The position numbers were made by a program, and so were the translations under genes. A stretch of DNA of 58,034 nt, from NCBI GenBank assembly GCA_013306675.1, contig JABLUY010000230.1, positions 1 to 58,034 of the forward strand, written 5' to 3'. The notes beneath the pieces are model-generated. The model was given only the letters and a program-made list of their open reading frames with translations, ran no database searches and was not told the origin of the DNA. Position 1 is the stretch's first letter, and the number at the start of each line of letters is the position of its first letter. The DNA is from Thraustochytrium sp. TN22 (taxonomy: Eukaryota; Sar; Bigyra; Thraustochytrida; Thraustochytriidae). This document shows positions 19,006 through 28,094 of the stretch, piece by piece.

Positions 19006-20952
19006 TCATTGCGCAAAGGAAAAGTGAGCGAGAATCGGGTAATGATCAGACAGGTCACGGTGCGAGCGGCCGCCAAAGACAAAGGGCTCTTCCGCGTACA
19101 CGGTGCGTAAGACGGTGGTAGACGAGGACGTCGGGCGGCGGTGCGTTCGCAGCGCGAGGCCGTAGTCCAAGAGGCCACACGCGTCGCCCGCGCTGGGGCC
19201 GCCCATGGCGAGCGAATTTTGCACGGTGTTGAAGCTGTACACGGGCGTGACACGCGGGTCGCTCTCGGCCGGGACCTCATCGTCCGCTGCAAAGAGGTCA
19301 GGGTGCTCGTCCGCCTCGGGAAACTGGCCGCGCGCGTCCGGATTTGCCTTGCGCAGCTGCGCATTGGACAGGAGGCGCGCCGCGTGCATGCTGGCGCCAT
19401 CGATATGGTGCGAGTCTTCGGCCTCCAGGATGCGCATCATGCGCTCGTATTGGTCCGGGTTCTGCACGCGGCAAACATTGAGGTCACCGGCGACGAGCAC
19501 CGGCTCGTCGGCAGGGAGGTCGAGCGCGAGCACGGTCTCCTTGAGGCGCGCGATCTGCGCCTCGCGGGTCGCCACGGCCGCCGGGTACTCCCAGGCCTGC
19601 ATGTGCGTGGCAAAGACATTCACGGGCTGGCCGTGCTTGAGCACGCGCACGTAGTAGAAGCCCTTGTTGGCCAGGCGCTCGTCGCCAGCGCAAAGCTTGC
19701 CGTAGGCGCGAAAGGCGGCACGGACGATGGGGTAGCGCGAGAGGACGCTAACGCCGCTGCTGATGATGGCGTGCGCCTCGGAGAACTTCTCGGTCCCGCC
19801 AATGGGCGTCTCAAAGAGCAGGCCGAGCTCGCGCTTGAGGCCGGCCTTGAGCAGCGGGCCGGCGCGATCGCAAAAGCCCTCGCAGACCACCACCACGTCC
19901 GGCAGCTGCGACGGGTTCGCCACCTCGCAGCGCGCGCGCAGCTCGCGGTCGAGCGCACCGGGAATGGCGCGCGCACGGTCAAACTTGTTGTACGAGAGCG
20001 GCACGCCCAGACGGTGCAGGACGGGCAGCAGGTTCCAGAACTGCGGCATGAACCAGACGTTGTAAACGAGAACGCGAACGTCGATTGGGCCCGCGGCGCC
20101 CGCCGATTCCGTTTCTGCTAATGGCGGGCCCGTCTCTTCGACGATTGTAAAGCAGGTGCCGGCGCGCTCCAGCGCGTCGCTGCTGCGCGCGTCCAGGCGC
20201 CGCAATGGTAAGGTGCTATGGCGCCGCACGGCGGGCGCGCAGCACAGTGACCAGTCCAGGCGCGAGTCGGCAATCGCCACGTGATCACCGATGTGCACCG
20301 GGCCCTTGCGGCCGGGGCTCATGAAGCAGACCGCCTCGAACAGCTCAGATCCCAGCCCCGAGGTGGAGGACAAAGTGAGAGCGTCGCCGAAGTGGACGAC
20401 CGGGTCCGCTCCGTCCACCTTGCGCACGGTGAAAGCGCTTGCCCACGTTGGCGCGCCTGTCCACGCGGGCAACAGGCGCGGCTGGCACAGGTCGAGCGTA
20501 GCACCGCCGCAGGCACCAGGAATGCGCGCGAACCAGCGCCCGCTGGCGTGGAGATGCACAAGGTCCCCGTCGCGCAGCACTCGCGCGCCGTCCTTGCTGC
20601 CGGCACCCGGGAAGAGCGCCTGCAGGAGCCCACGCGCCTTGGCAGCAGCCGTTTCGCCGCCGCCGCCGCCGCCGCCGTCGCCGCGTCGTGCTGCCTTCGC
20701 CAGCTGCACGGCGTGCGCGGCGTCGACCGCAAGCCCTTCTCGCGCCGCGAGCACCTCGAGGTCATGCCCGCCGCCATTCGCCGCTAGCGAGGCGAGGGCC
20801 GCGAGCGCCGCCTCGTCCGCGGCCGCGCGGAAGCCCATGCTTATGCTGTCCGCCGCCGCCGCCGCTGCCGCCGCTGCCGCTGCCGCCGCAAGGGCACGAG
20901 CGCCGCTGCGCGCGGAGTGAGTGAGGTATGCACGTATGCACGTGCACGTCAT
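19006..20952 (-). CDS. Sphingomyelinase-like endonuclease/exonuclease/phosphatase-family enzyme
   Basis: This 648-residue protein ends in an EEP-fold phosphodiesterase domain (about 300-645). Visible active-site elements are VLVYNVWFMP (Asn), VVVCEGF (catalytic Glu for Mg2+), FATHMQAWE, AGDLNVCR (Asp/Asn) and the C-terminal LSDHYPI (Asp-His). NVWFMP and the overall order resemble bacterial-type neutral sphingomyelinase C, which cuts sphingomyelin to ceramide and phosphocholine. Other EEP phosphodiesterases are possible. The N-terminal half (about 40-290) is a separate region that repeatedly mentions HVGD-like beta segments and may be a lipid- or protein-binding domain. No clear signal peptide. 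The ATG at 20952 gives the longest frame; an ATG at 20838, just after a poly-Ala run, is an equally good start. Confidence 0.75.
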   Translation of the reverse strand: MTCTCIRAYLTHSARSGARALAAAAAAAAAAAAADSISMGFRAAADEAALAALASLAANGGGHDLEVLAAREGLAVDAAHAVQLAKAARRGDGGGGGGGETAAAKARGLLQALFPGAGSKDGARVLRDGDLVHLHASGRWFARIPGACGGATLDLCQPRLLPAWTGAPTWASAFTVRKVDGADPVVHFGDALTLSSTSGLGSELFEAVCFMSPGRKGPVHIGDHVAIADSRLDWSLCCAPAVRRHSTLPLRRLDARSSDALERAGTCFTIVEETGPPLAETESAGAAGPIDVRVLVYNVWFMPQFWNLLPVLHRLGVPLSYNKFDRARAIPGALDRELRARCEVANPSQLPDVVVVCEGFCDRAGPLLKAGLKRELGLLFETPIGGTEKFSEAHAIISSGVSVLSRYPIVRAAFRAYGKLCAGDERLANKGFYYVRVLKHGQPVNVFATHMQAWEYPAAVATREAQIARLKETVLALDLPADEPVLVAGDLNVCRVQNPDQYERMMRILEAEDSHHIDGASMHAARLLSNAQLRKANPDARGQFPEADEHPDLFAADDEVPAESDPRVTPVYSFNTVQNSLAMGGPSAGDACGLLDYGLALRTHRRPTSSSTTVLRTVYAEEPFVFGGRSHRDLSDHYPILAHFSFAQ

Positions 20953-21121
20953 GTCATCCAGGGACGATGGACTCTGGTCCCGCCCCGTTATGACAGCAGA
21001 CGAGACGAGAGCGCTCGACCCGGAGACGAGAGCGCTCGCCTCGCCTCGTCTCCGACTTGAGAGCTTGTCTTGCAGCGGCAAAAGCGACTGCGCCGAGCCA
21101 GAAAGCACGTCGTTTCAGAGC

Positions 21122-22309
21122 TCAGGACTGGTCGTCCCAGAGCTCGGCGGGCAGCGTTGGGCGGACCCAGTCGCGCATGCTGGTCTGCACGAAGGAGAAG
21201 GTGTCGCCGAAGCGGTCGAGCGCGACGTGGTCGTCGAGGAGAAGCGGCGGGGACGAGGCAGGGCTCGCGGCGACAAAGTAGTCGGTGTCGTCCGGGACAA
21301 GAGGGTAGATGCGCCAGTTGTGAAAGTTGCGCTCGAGCCAAAAGGTGTCGGCGAGCTCGAGTGCGCGAGCGCGCAGGGCTAGGTCGATGGAACCCATGTC
21401 AACGAGGTCTGCGCGGTCCGAGGCGAGGCAGATATGATTTGTGGGCATCTCGACGCGGTACGAAGGCGGCGCGTCTCTGTAGCAGGCAACGTGGGCAAAG
21501 TCGGCCTCGAGGGTGTCGATGACGGCTGCGACAAAGGCGCTGCGGTTGCCGCGAAAGACACCGACCACGTTGACCATGTAAACGCCGCGGTCTGGGTCGA
21601 GCCAGGCATCCTTGACCGCCCTAAAGACGGAGCGGCGCAGCATGTGCAGCGGGTTCCAGCCCATGTAGAGGTCCTGGGCAATGAGCAGATAGCGTGCATG
21701 CGGCATCGTTGCGGGCTTTACTTCGTCGCCGGCGTGCGGGGCGAGCATGAGCTCGCATCCCGCCCTTGCCCAGCTATCTTCGTGATCGCCCTGGCTGTCG
21801 CGTCGTGACATGACAAAGGCGTGCGCATCCGCGAGGTAGATGCGGCCTGCGGTGTAGTCGAAGTAGCGCGCCGCAAAGCTGGCGACCGTGGTGCTGTTCT
21901 CGACGGCGTCAACGAGGCCGTAGGCTCCGCGCATGCGAAGAAATGCCGGCACGGTGCCGACGCCGAGCCCGAGCTGCAACATGGCAGCGCGCTTCCGGTC
22001 GCCGCCCTGCAGAGCAGCGATGCGCTCGCCCATGGCGCCCATGACGACAAAGGCGGAGAAGGGCGAGTACTCCTTGTAGCGCGGGTCCAGCAGCGCCGCG
22101 CCCAGGAGGCTGTCCCCGTAGCGCAGCAGGCGCATGTCGGCCTCGATGTCGTCAACGATGGCGGCGCTCGCGCGCGTCCCATCGGCGCGCGCGACGCGCT
22201 CGCGCTCTACGAAGCGCGCTGCGGGCGAGGCGTCGGCGCCAGCAGCGGCCCAAGACGCGGCCAGGGCCGCGGCCAGCGGCAGCAGCACCCGCCGCAGCCA
22301 TCCCACCAT
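21122..22309 (-). CDS. Secreted or luminal spermidine-synthase-like methyltransferase-fold protein
   Basis: This 395-residue protein begins with a clear signal peptide (MVGWLRRVLLPLAAALAAS, then AAGADAS). The core has a Rossmann-type SAM-binding motif, MLQLGLGVGTVPAFL. A later VDAVENS (the acidic residue after strand 2) and GRIYLADAHAFV (after strand 3) follow, as in spermidine synthase and METTL13-type domains. The rest follows the aminopropyltransferase fold (MVNVVGVFRGNRSAFV). Because of the signal peptide it probably works in the secretory pathway or outside the cell, so a protein methyltransferase is as likely as a polyamine enzyme. The open frame extends to 22528 but begins with GTG; the ATG at 22309 has a good context (GCCATGG) and starts the signal peptide. 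Confidence 0.65.
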   Translation of the reverse strand: MVGWLRRVLLPLAAALAASWAAAGADASPAARFVERERVARADGTRASAAIVDDIEADMRLLRYGDSLLGAALLDPRYKEYSPFSAFVVMGAMGERIAALQGGDRKRAAMLQLGLGVGTVPAFLRMRGAYGLVDAVENSTTVASFAARYFDYTAGRIYLADAHAFVMSRRDSQGDHEDSWARAGCELMLAPHAGDEVKPATMPHARYLLIAQDLYMGWNPLHMLRRSVFRAVKDAWLDPDRGVYMVNVVGVFRGNRSAFVAAVIDTLEADFAHVACYRDAPPSYRVEMPTNHICLASDRADLVDMGSIDLALRARALELADTFWLERNFHNWRIYPLVPDDTDYFVAASPASSPPLLLDDHVALDRFGDTFSFVQTSMRDWVRPTLPAELWDDQS

Positions 22310-22608
22310 GGCGCGCGTGCGCTCAACGACGTTGACCGACTGCGTCCAGCCTGAGCCTGAGAGCACAAGCCTCTTTTTTCCCAGGTGCATCAAGCAAAAC
22401 ATGACGCTCTCAGACGGCCACTCACGAGGCTCGCATCGCGTCCGCGCATTTTGTCTCGTGTCCGGGTCATGGGACCAGACGGTGCGCACGTGGACGATGC
22501 GGTCGCCGTCCAGGGCCACGGTCTCCACGGCGCCGCCGTGGTTCGCTTCCTGTGCGTCTCTTTCGCTTGCTCTTGGTGCGAATCACGGAGAGGGATTGAA
22601 AATAATCT

Positions 22609-25242
22609 TCATGGCCCATGCTCGCTGGGGTGATAGTCAGGGAGCTGCTGCTTGATGTGGCAGGTGTCGCAGATGCGCACCGGGTAGAGCATGCCGATGC
22701 TGGGGAGAGGCGTGCGGCGCTTGGAGCAGCGGGAGCAGCAGAGGCTGCCGCAGGAGCGGCAGTGGCGCGCGGCGCGGACCTCGACGGCCTCGGAGTCGCC
22801 GGTATGGTGCCAGCCGACGAAGTAGTCGCAGACGGAGCAGCGCACGAAGAGGCCCTGGGCGAGGTGATCCTCGATGGACTGCCACGCGGGCGGGGCGAGC
22901 GAGCTGCCGAGCGAGCGGGCGTGGCGCACGTTGCGAAAGGCCTCGGGGAGGCGCACGTTGCGATGGTCGTCGATGATGGACTCGGAGGCGAAGATGTGGC
23001 GCAGACCGGTGAAGCGGTAGTCGACGAGCGAGGCGAGGTCGACGCCTCGCCAGGAGTACACGTGAATGGTGATGCCAGGAAGGACCATGCGCTCTGCGAT
23101 GCCGTAGCTGGGCGCATCGACGCCCTCGTCGTCGTCGCCCTCGGCGCCGGCGGCGAGCCCGATGCCGCCGCGAGCGGCGAGCGAGCTGAGGGCAGCGGCG
23201 GCGGCGGAGGCAGCGGCAACGGGCGCGGAGCTGACGGAGGACGCAACCGAGGCGCCGGCGCCGCGCGGCGTCAGCGCGCTGCGAATGTACTCGGCGCTGC
23301 TGCGCGCATTGGTGCGTGCATCGCGTGAGGAGGAGAAGCGGCGCGCGACGCGGGAGGCGAGCCCGAGGAGCGAGGAGTCGTCCGTGGCGCCATCACCGGC
23401 CGGGGGCGGGTTGGCGGCGCCGGCGGGCGGGTCGGTGTCGAGGTGGCGCACACTGCCCCGGGCCTGTGCATCGGCGTAGTGGCCGCGCTGCTGCGGCGCC
23501 CAGAGCGAGCGAGCGCGCGAGGCGAAGGCGCCCTTGTCCTCGCGCAGGAGCGGGGCCCATAGCGGCTTGTCGTTCTTGATGTCGGCCGCGAAGAGGCGCG
23601 CGTTGAAGAGGCTGAGGCGCGAGACGAGGTCGTCGCGGTACACGAGGTTGAGCACGGAGACGCGCGAGCCGAGCTGCGGGACTTCCTGTGCGTCGGGCGC
23701 GGCGTAGGCCGCGGCGAAGCGGCCCTTGCAGGCCTCGGCGAGCGCCTCGTCGACGCAGGCGGGCGGGCCGAAGCCGAAGACGTCGATGCTGATGTCGTGA
23801 ATGTCCTCGGCGATGAGGAGCGCGAGCAGCGTGGCGACGCCAGCGCCGAGCGAGTGGCCGGTGAAGGTGACCTTGTAGCCGGCGGCGTGGAGCCAGGCGA
23901 CGGCGAGGCCGAGGCCGGCGCCGGCGTCGTTGGACATGTCGACGTCGCGGCGGTCGGCGTGGCGGGGCTCGCGCAGGCGACCGTCCTTGTCCCCGCGCAT
24001 CATCCAGCGCGCGGCGCGCAGCATGCCAGCGTGCACGCGGAAGGCGCGTCCGGTGTCGAAGCGGAAGGTGGCCTCCTCGTAGTTGAAGGTGAGGTCGGTG
24101 ATCCAGTCGTCGGTCTGCTGCGTGCCGCGCACGCTGAGCACGGCCTCCTTGTCGTCGGCCGAGGCCATGAGCGCAAAGGCCGGGCGAAACTTGTCGCTGC
24201 GGAACTTGCCAGCGAGCAGCTTGTAGCTGGAGTTGGGCTTTGGAAAATTACGCAGCACCCACTGCAGCTCGGGCGCCGAGTTGCGGTAGGCGAGCTGGGA
24301 GAAGGCGTAGTAGTAGGACGCCTCGTCGAGCAGGCTGAGATCGGCCTGCTCCTCGAGGACGCCGGCGGAGGCGGCGCTGTGGCTCTCACGCTCGCCGTCG
24401 GGCGCGAGCAGGCGCGCGCGCTTGTGACGCCAGAGCATGTAGTAGCAGCCCGCGGTGATGTCCATGCGCGAGAGACCAAACTCCTTGGCGACCTGGCCGA
24501 CGTTGGACGCGAGCATGACGACGAGCTGCTGGATGTCCTCGCGGAAGATGATGGAGGCCAGCCCGGTGCGATGCAGCGCAAAGGCGCTGCGCGCCAGGCG
24601 GCCGTACATGCCGCCGATGCCCACCATGCCGGAGGCCTGCAGCAGCGTGGTGCCGGCGCGGCCCAGCTTCTCGGCGACGCCGTCCGGCTGCGCTTCCTCC
24701 TCTGGGTACGGCTGGTGGCGGCCGTGCAGGAAGCTTTGCACGCGCTCCAGGTTGTCCAGACGCAGCGCCTCGTCGCTGGAGAAGGTCTTGAAGAGCACGG
24801 GCTCCTGCACCTCGCTCCACGCGCTGGGTTTCGCCTTGCGGCCCGGCGGCGCAACCGCGCGGTACCGCAGCACGCCCCTGTACAGCGTGTTGGGCTCCAG
24901 GCCGTCCAGCACGATCTCGAGCTCCGAGGTGATCTCCGAGTGGCGCCAGCTCGAGAGGCTGCGGCCCTCGCGGTGGAACTTGAGCTGGTACTCCAGGTAG
25001 CCGCCGTCGGGCAGCGCGCCGCCCAGCGCCTCCTCGCGCGAGGTCCCGCACATGGCGCACACGACCGCGCCGCCCTCATTCTCCAGCGTGCACGCGCCGC
25101 AGTGCCACGGCGCCCCGCCTGCCGCCTGTGCCACGGCGCCGACGCTCACGCGGGTCCACCGCACCTCGACGGTGCGCGGGCCCAGCGTGTCCACGGCGAA
25201 GACCACCATGTTGCCATCGTCCTCCAGCTGCGGTCGCTGCAT
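22609..25242 (-). CDS. Class 3 lipase with NZF zinc finger and FYVE-like domain
   Basis: This 877-residue protein has three recognisable parts. A RanBP2/NZF zinc finger (about 44-70) has W-x-C-x2-C-x10-C-x2-C spacing (WHCGACTLE...CAMCGT); such fingers often bind ubiquitin. A fibronectin-III-like stretch follows (about 78-160). The alpha/beta-hydrolase of the class 3 lipase family, as in diacylglycerol lipases, has nucleophile Ser464 in TGHSLGAG. It has a candidate acid in LNLVYRDDLVSRLS and candidate His residues near DYRFTGLRHIFASES. The C terminus carries a FYVE-type Cys cluster (RHCRSCGSLCCSRCS and PVRICDTC), expected to bind PI3P on endosomes, although the N-terminal WxxD motif is not evident. 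The ATG at 25242 is used; upstream sequence is repeat-rich leader. Confidence 0.82.
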   Translation of the reverse strand: MQRPQLEDDGNMVVFAVDTLGPRTVEVRWTRVSVGAVAQAAGGAPWHCGACTLENEGGAVVCAMCGTSREEALGGALPDGGYLEYQLKFHREGRSLSSWRHSEITSELEIVLDGLEPNTLYRGVLRYRAVAPPGRKAKPSAWSEVQEPVLFKTFSSDEALRLDNLERVQSFLHGRHQPYPEEEAQPDGVAEKLGRAGTTLLQASGMVGIGGMYGRLARSAFALHRTGLASIIFREDIQQLVVMLASNVGQVAKEFGLSRMDITAGCYYMLWRHKRARLLAPDGERESHSAASAGVLEEQADLSLLDEASYYYAFSQLAYRNSAPELQWVLRNFPKPNSSYKLLAGKFRSDKFRPAFALMASADDKEAVLSVRGTQQTDDWITDLTFNYEEATFRFDTGRAFRVHAGMLRAARWMMRGDKDGRLREPRHADRRDVDMSNDAGAGLGLAVAWLHAAGYKVTFTGHSLGAGVATLLALLIAEDIHDISIDVFGFGPPACVDEALAEACKGRFAAAYAAPDAQEVPQLGSRVSVLNLVYRDDLVSRLSLFNARLFAADIKNDKPLWAPLLREDKGAFASRARSLWAPQQRGHYADAQARGSVRHLDTDPPAGAANPPPAGDGATDDSSLLGLASRVARRFSSSRDARTNARSSAEYIRSALTPRGAGASVASSVSSAPVAAASAAAAALSSLAARGGIGLAAGAEGDDDEGVDAPSYGIAERMVLPGITIHVYSWRGVDLASLVDYRFTGLRHIFASESIIDDHRNVRLPEAFRNVRHARSLGSSLAPPAWQSIEDHLAQGLFVRCSVCDYFVGWHHTGDSEAVEVRAARHCRSCGSLCCSRCSKRRTPLPSIGMLYPVRICDTCHIKQQLPDYHPSEHGP

Positions 25243-25973
25243 CTCGGCGCGATTGATGGGGCCCTGGTCCCGGCGCGGCGCGATGCGGTGCGATGCACGC
25301 TCGTGCTCGCGCTCTGCTCTGCTCTGCTCTGCTCTGCAGGACGGCCTTGCGCAAGGCGTACCGCAAGAAGTACCGCCCGGGCCGTGCTGGCTCCGCCGCC
25401 GTCGAGCGCGCGAGCGCGCGAGCGCGCACAAGCCAAGCCAGGCGGGCGCGGCGCGCGCGGTGGCGGGCGCGCCGGGGCGAGCGGGTGGGGAGCGCGCGGA
25501 CCGGCGCGCGAGCGGTCTCGGAGCTGGCGAGCGGAGCGGGCGTTGGCCCGCGAGCGTTGTTGAGGGTCTGCTGCTGCCTGCTGGCGCTGGTGCTGTGTGC
25601 TGGCGTGCTGTGTGCGAAGCCGAGCCCGAGGCCCAGCTGCCGCGTGAGGCGACGCTGGAGAATAGACGCGACGCTCGACGGCGGCCGACGGCGCCGACGG
25701 CGATGCGACCCAGGGGAGGCGCCCGAGGGATCTCGTCTCGCGGTCACGGTATGGCAGTGCGGCAGCGGAGACAAAAAAAGAATTCACTCAACATTGCATG
25801 GTGGAAAAGCTTGGCGAGGTTGTACGGATCATCAGGGCTTGCTCGATAGGGATCAGGGCTTGCTCGAAGTTTCCAGGGGGTCATCAGAGACAGTAGTCCG
25901 GTCAAACGGGCTCAGGAGCTGGCTGGCTGTCAGATTGGCAGGGAGTCAGGAGAGCGGCCGACAGTGGGCGGCT
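25243..25973. other. Spacer: lipase leader and KH-gene 3' flank
   Basis: Near the lipase start lies a TCTGC pentamer repeat (25316-25337) and a GCGCGAG-rich stretch. The half near the KH stop is less GC-rich. It includes a 16-bp direct repeat (25831-25846 and 25852-25867, ATCAGGGCTTGCTCGA). No gene is seen. Confidence 0.45.
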
Positions 25974-27802
25974 CTAGGAATACATGTGTCTGGCATCAGT
26001 GGTGTGCACGTAGTGCTGCAGGTATTGCTGTTGCTGCTGCTGCTGCTGCTGCTGCGCATGCTGCTGCATGTGATGCTGCTGCTGCATATGGTGCATGTGC
26101 TGCTGCTGCTGGTGCTGCTGGGGCGGCGGCTGCTGCTGCTGCTGGAGCTGCTGGTGCGGCTGCTGTTGCATTGGCGGGTGGGAGCCATACATTTGCTGCT
26201 GCTGGAGGTCATGCGGCTGCTGCTGCTGCGATTGCTGCTGCGATTGCTGCTGCTGGTGGTCATGCTGCTGCGAGGAGAGCATGAGCGAGGAAGTGTCCAC
26301 GAAGCCGTTGCCGTAGTAGGCGTCAGGGGGCGGGGGAGAATAGGCGCCGTGGGCGGGCGAGGGCAGGTCAGGGGGCGTGGCGAGCTGCGAGGAGGCAGCA
26401 GCGGCATAGGCAATGGACGGGTCAGTCTCGCCCATGAGTTGCATCTTGAGGTCAAACTGCGCCTGCATCTCGGCGAGCGCGCCCGGCGTGTACTCGGGCG
26501 GGCGGCCGCCGCGCCACTCCTTGGCGAGGCGGAACTCGCTGAGGTGGCGCAGAATGAGGTAGGCGGCAAGGGAGCGCGCATGCTGAGGGCCCTGGATGGT
26601 GACGGCGCGGCCAACGGAGCCAGCGACGATGGGCGAGTCCTGGTCGATCTGGATGCGCGCATGCGAGAGGTCCTGGAAGCGCTTGATGGAGGCGCCGTTC
26701 TTGCCAATGAGGTGCGGCACGATGACAAAGGGGATGACCATCTTGATGAACTCCTGCTTGATGCCTTCCTCGAGGAGCTTCTCGTGCACGCGGCGCACGA
26801 GCTTCTGCTGCGCCTGCACGCAGTTGGCGACGGGCCCGGTGATGGTGATGCGGCGCTCCGAGGAGCCGGGCGGCATCTGCGAGGGCTTGGCGACGGACAC
26901 AGACACGGTAGCGGAACGCTCGAGGTGCGAGATCCAGGAGCCGGACTTTCCAATGATGTGGCCGACCACAGTCTTGGATCCCGGGACCAGGAGCACGAGC
27001 GTGCTAGGCTTGCTGTCGGTCTCGTCGCCGATGAAGGCGGTGAAGGGGCGCTCGTGGGCAAGTGCGGCGTCGGCGCCGCGAGCACCGGCGCCGCGCGAGG
27101 AAGATGAGGCGCTCGCGGTGCCCGTGGCGCGTTGTTGTTGTTGTTGCTGCTGTTGCTGTTGCTGCTGCTGCTGCTGCGTTTGCGACGGCTGAGACGGCGT
27201 CTGCTGGGGAACAGGGCTCGGCACCGCGGGTGGCGAGGAGCTGTCGACGACGAGTCCGAGCTGGCTGGCGAGCAGCGCGCTCGCCGTGAGCACGGAGGAC
27301 GGGTTGGCCGTGGAGCCGCGCGGCGCGCTGGGCGCCGAGTGCTGGCGGTTGAGGCGCGAGCCGACGGCGTGGCTGGCGACGCGACGTGCGCCCGAGTCAA
27401 CGTCGGTGGCGTTGCCGAGGATAGCCAGCGCGCCTAGCAGGTACTGGCGCGCGGCAGCGCGGTCGTTCTCCTTGGAGCGCACGACAAAGTCAACGAGCGC
27501 GAGGTGATCGTCCGTGGCGACAGAGGCGCCCGAGAGGGAGAGGCCCCACAGCGTGTGCGCGCGGTGCGAGCCGCCAAGGTCCTTGAAGGCGAAGGGCGAC
27601 GGCGAGCTGGCGCCGGACGGGGCGAAGGCGTTGCCACCGTTGGCGTTGCCGCCGTTGGCGCTGGCACTGGTGCTGGCGTTGCTGCTGCCCATCATGTCGA
27701 GGCCCAGCAGCGGCGAGGGGGCGGCTGTGGTGGGCTCGCTCTCGCGGCCCATGTCAAGGCCGGGAAACATATCCGACAGACTACCGGCCTGGCTGTGCTG
27801 CT

Positions 27803-27833
<31 letters not shown>

Positions 27834-27836
27834 TTG

Positions 27837-27869
<33 letters not shown>

Positions 27870-28094
27870 GTCGGTAGCGTCGAGGTGGTGCAAGTGCGCG
27901 CTGGCGCCGGCGGCCGCCGACGCGCTCTCGCTGCCGTCATCGGACGCCGCGCTGAGGTCCGCGGACCCGCGCAGCGAGTCCTCCTTCTTCTCCGCCTCGG
28001 ACGGGCGTCGCTGCTGCCAGGGCCCTGCGTCGTGCTGCTCCTTGGCGCGCGCCTCCATGGGCAGCACGCGCTCGGACCAGGACGGCGCCGACAT
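25974..28094 (-). CDS. Poly-Q RNA-binding protein with two KH domains
   Basis: This 706-residue protein has two type I KH domains. KH1 (about 365-435) has the GxxG loop GKSG at Gly382, and KH2 (about 447-520) has GKNG at Gly464 in VPHLIGKNGASIKRF. The pairing and loop sequences are of the Nova/PCBP kind, which bind C/U-rich single-stranded RNA. The flanks are low complexity: a Gln run of more than 20 residues near the N terminus (27785-27870), a second near 27130-27180, and a Gln/His-rich C-terminal quarter (26000-26280). Such Gln-rich flanks favour condensate formation in other RNA-binding proteins; here that is inference. The ATG at 28094 is clear. It is divergent from the Tudor/ankyrin gene. 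Confidence 0.88.
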
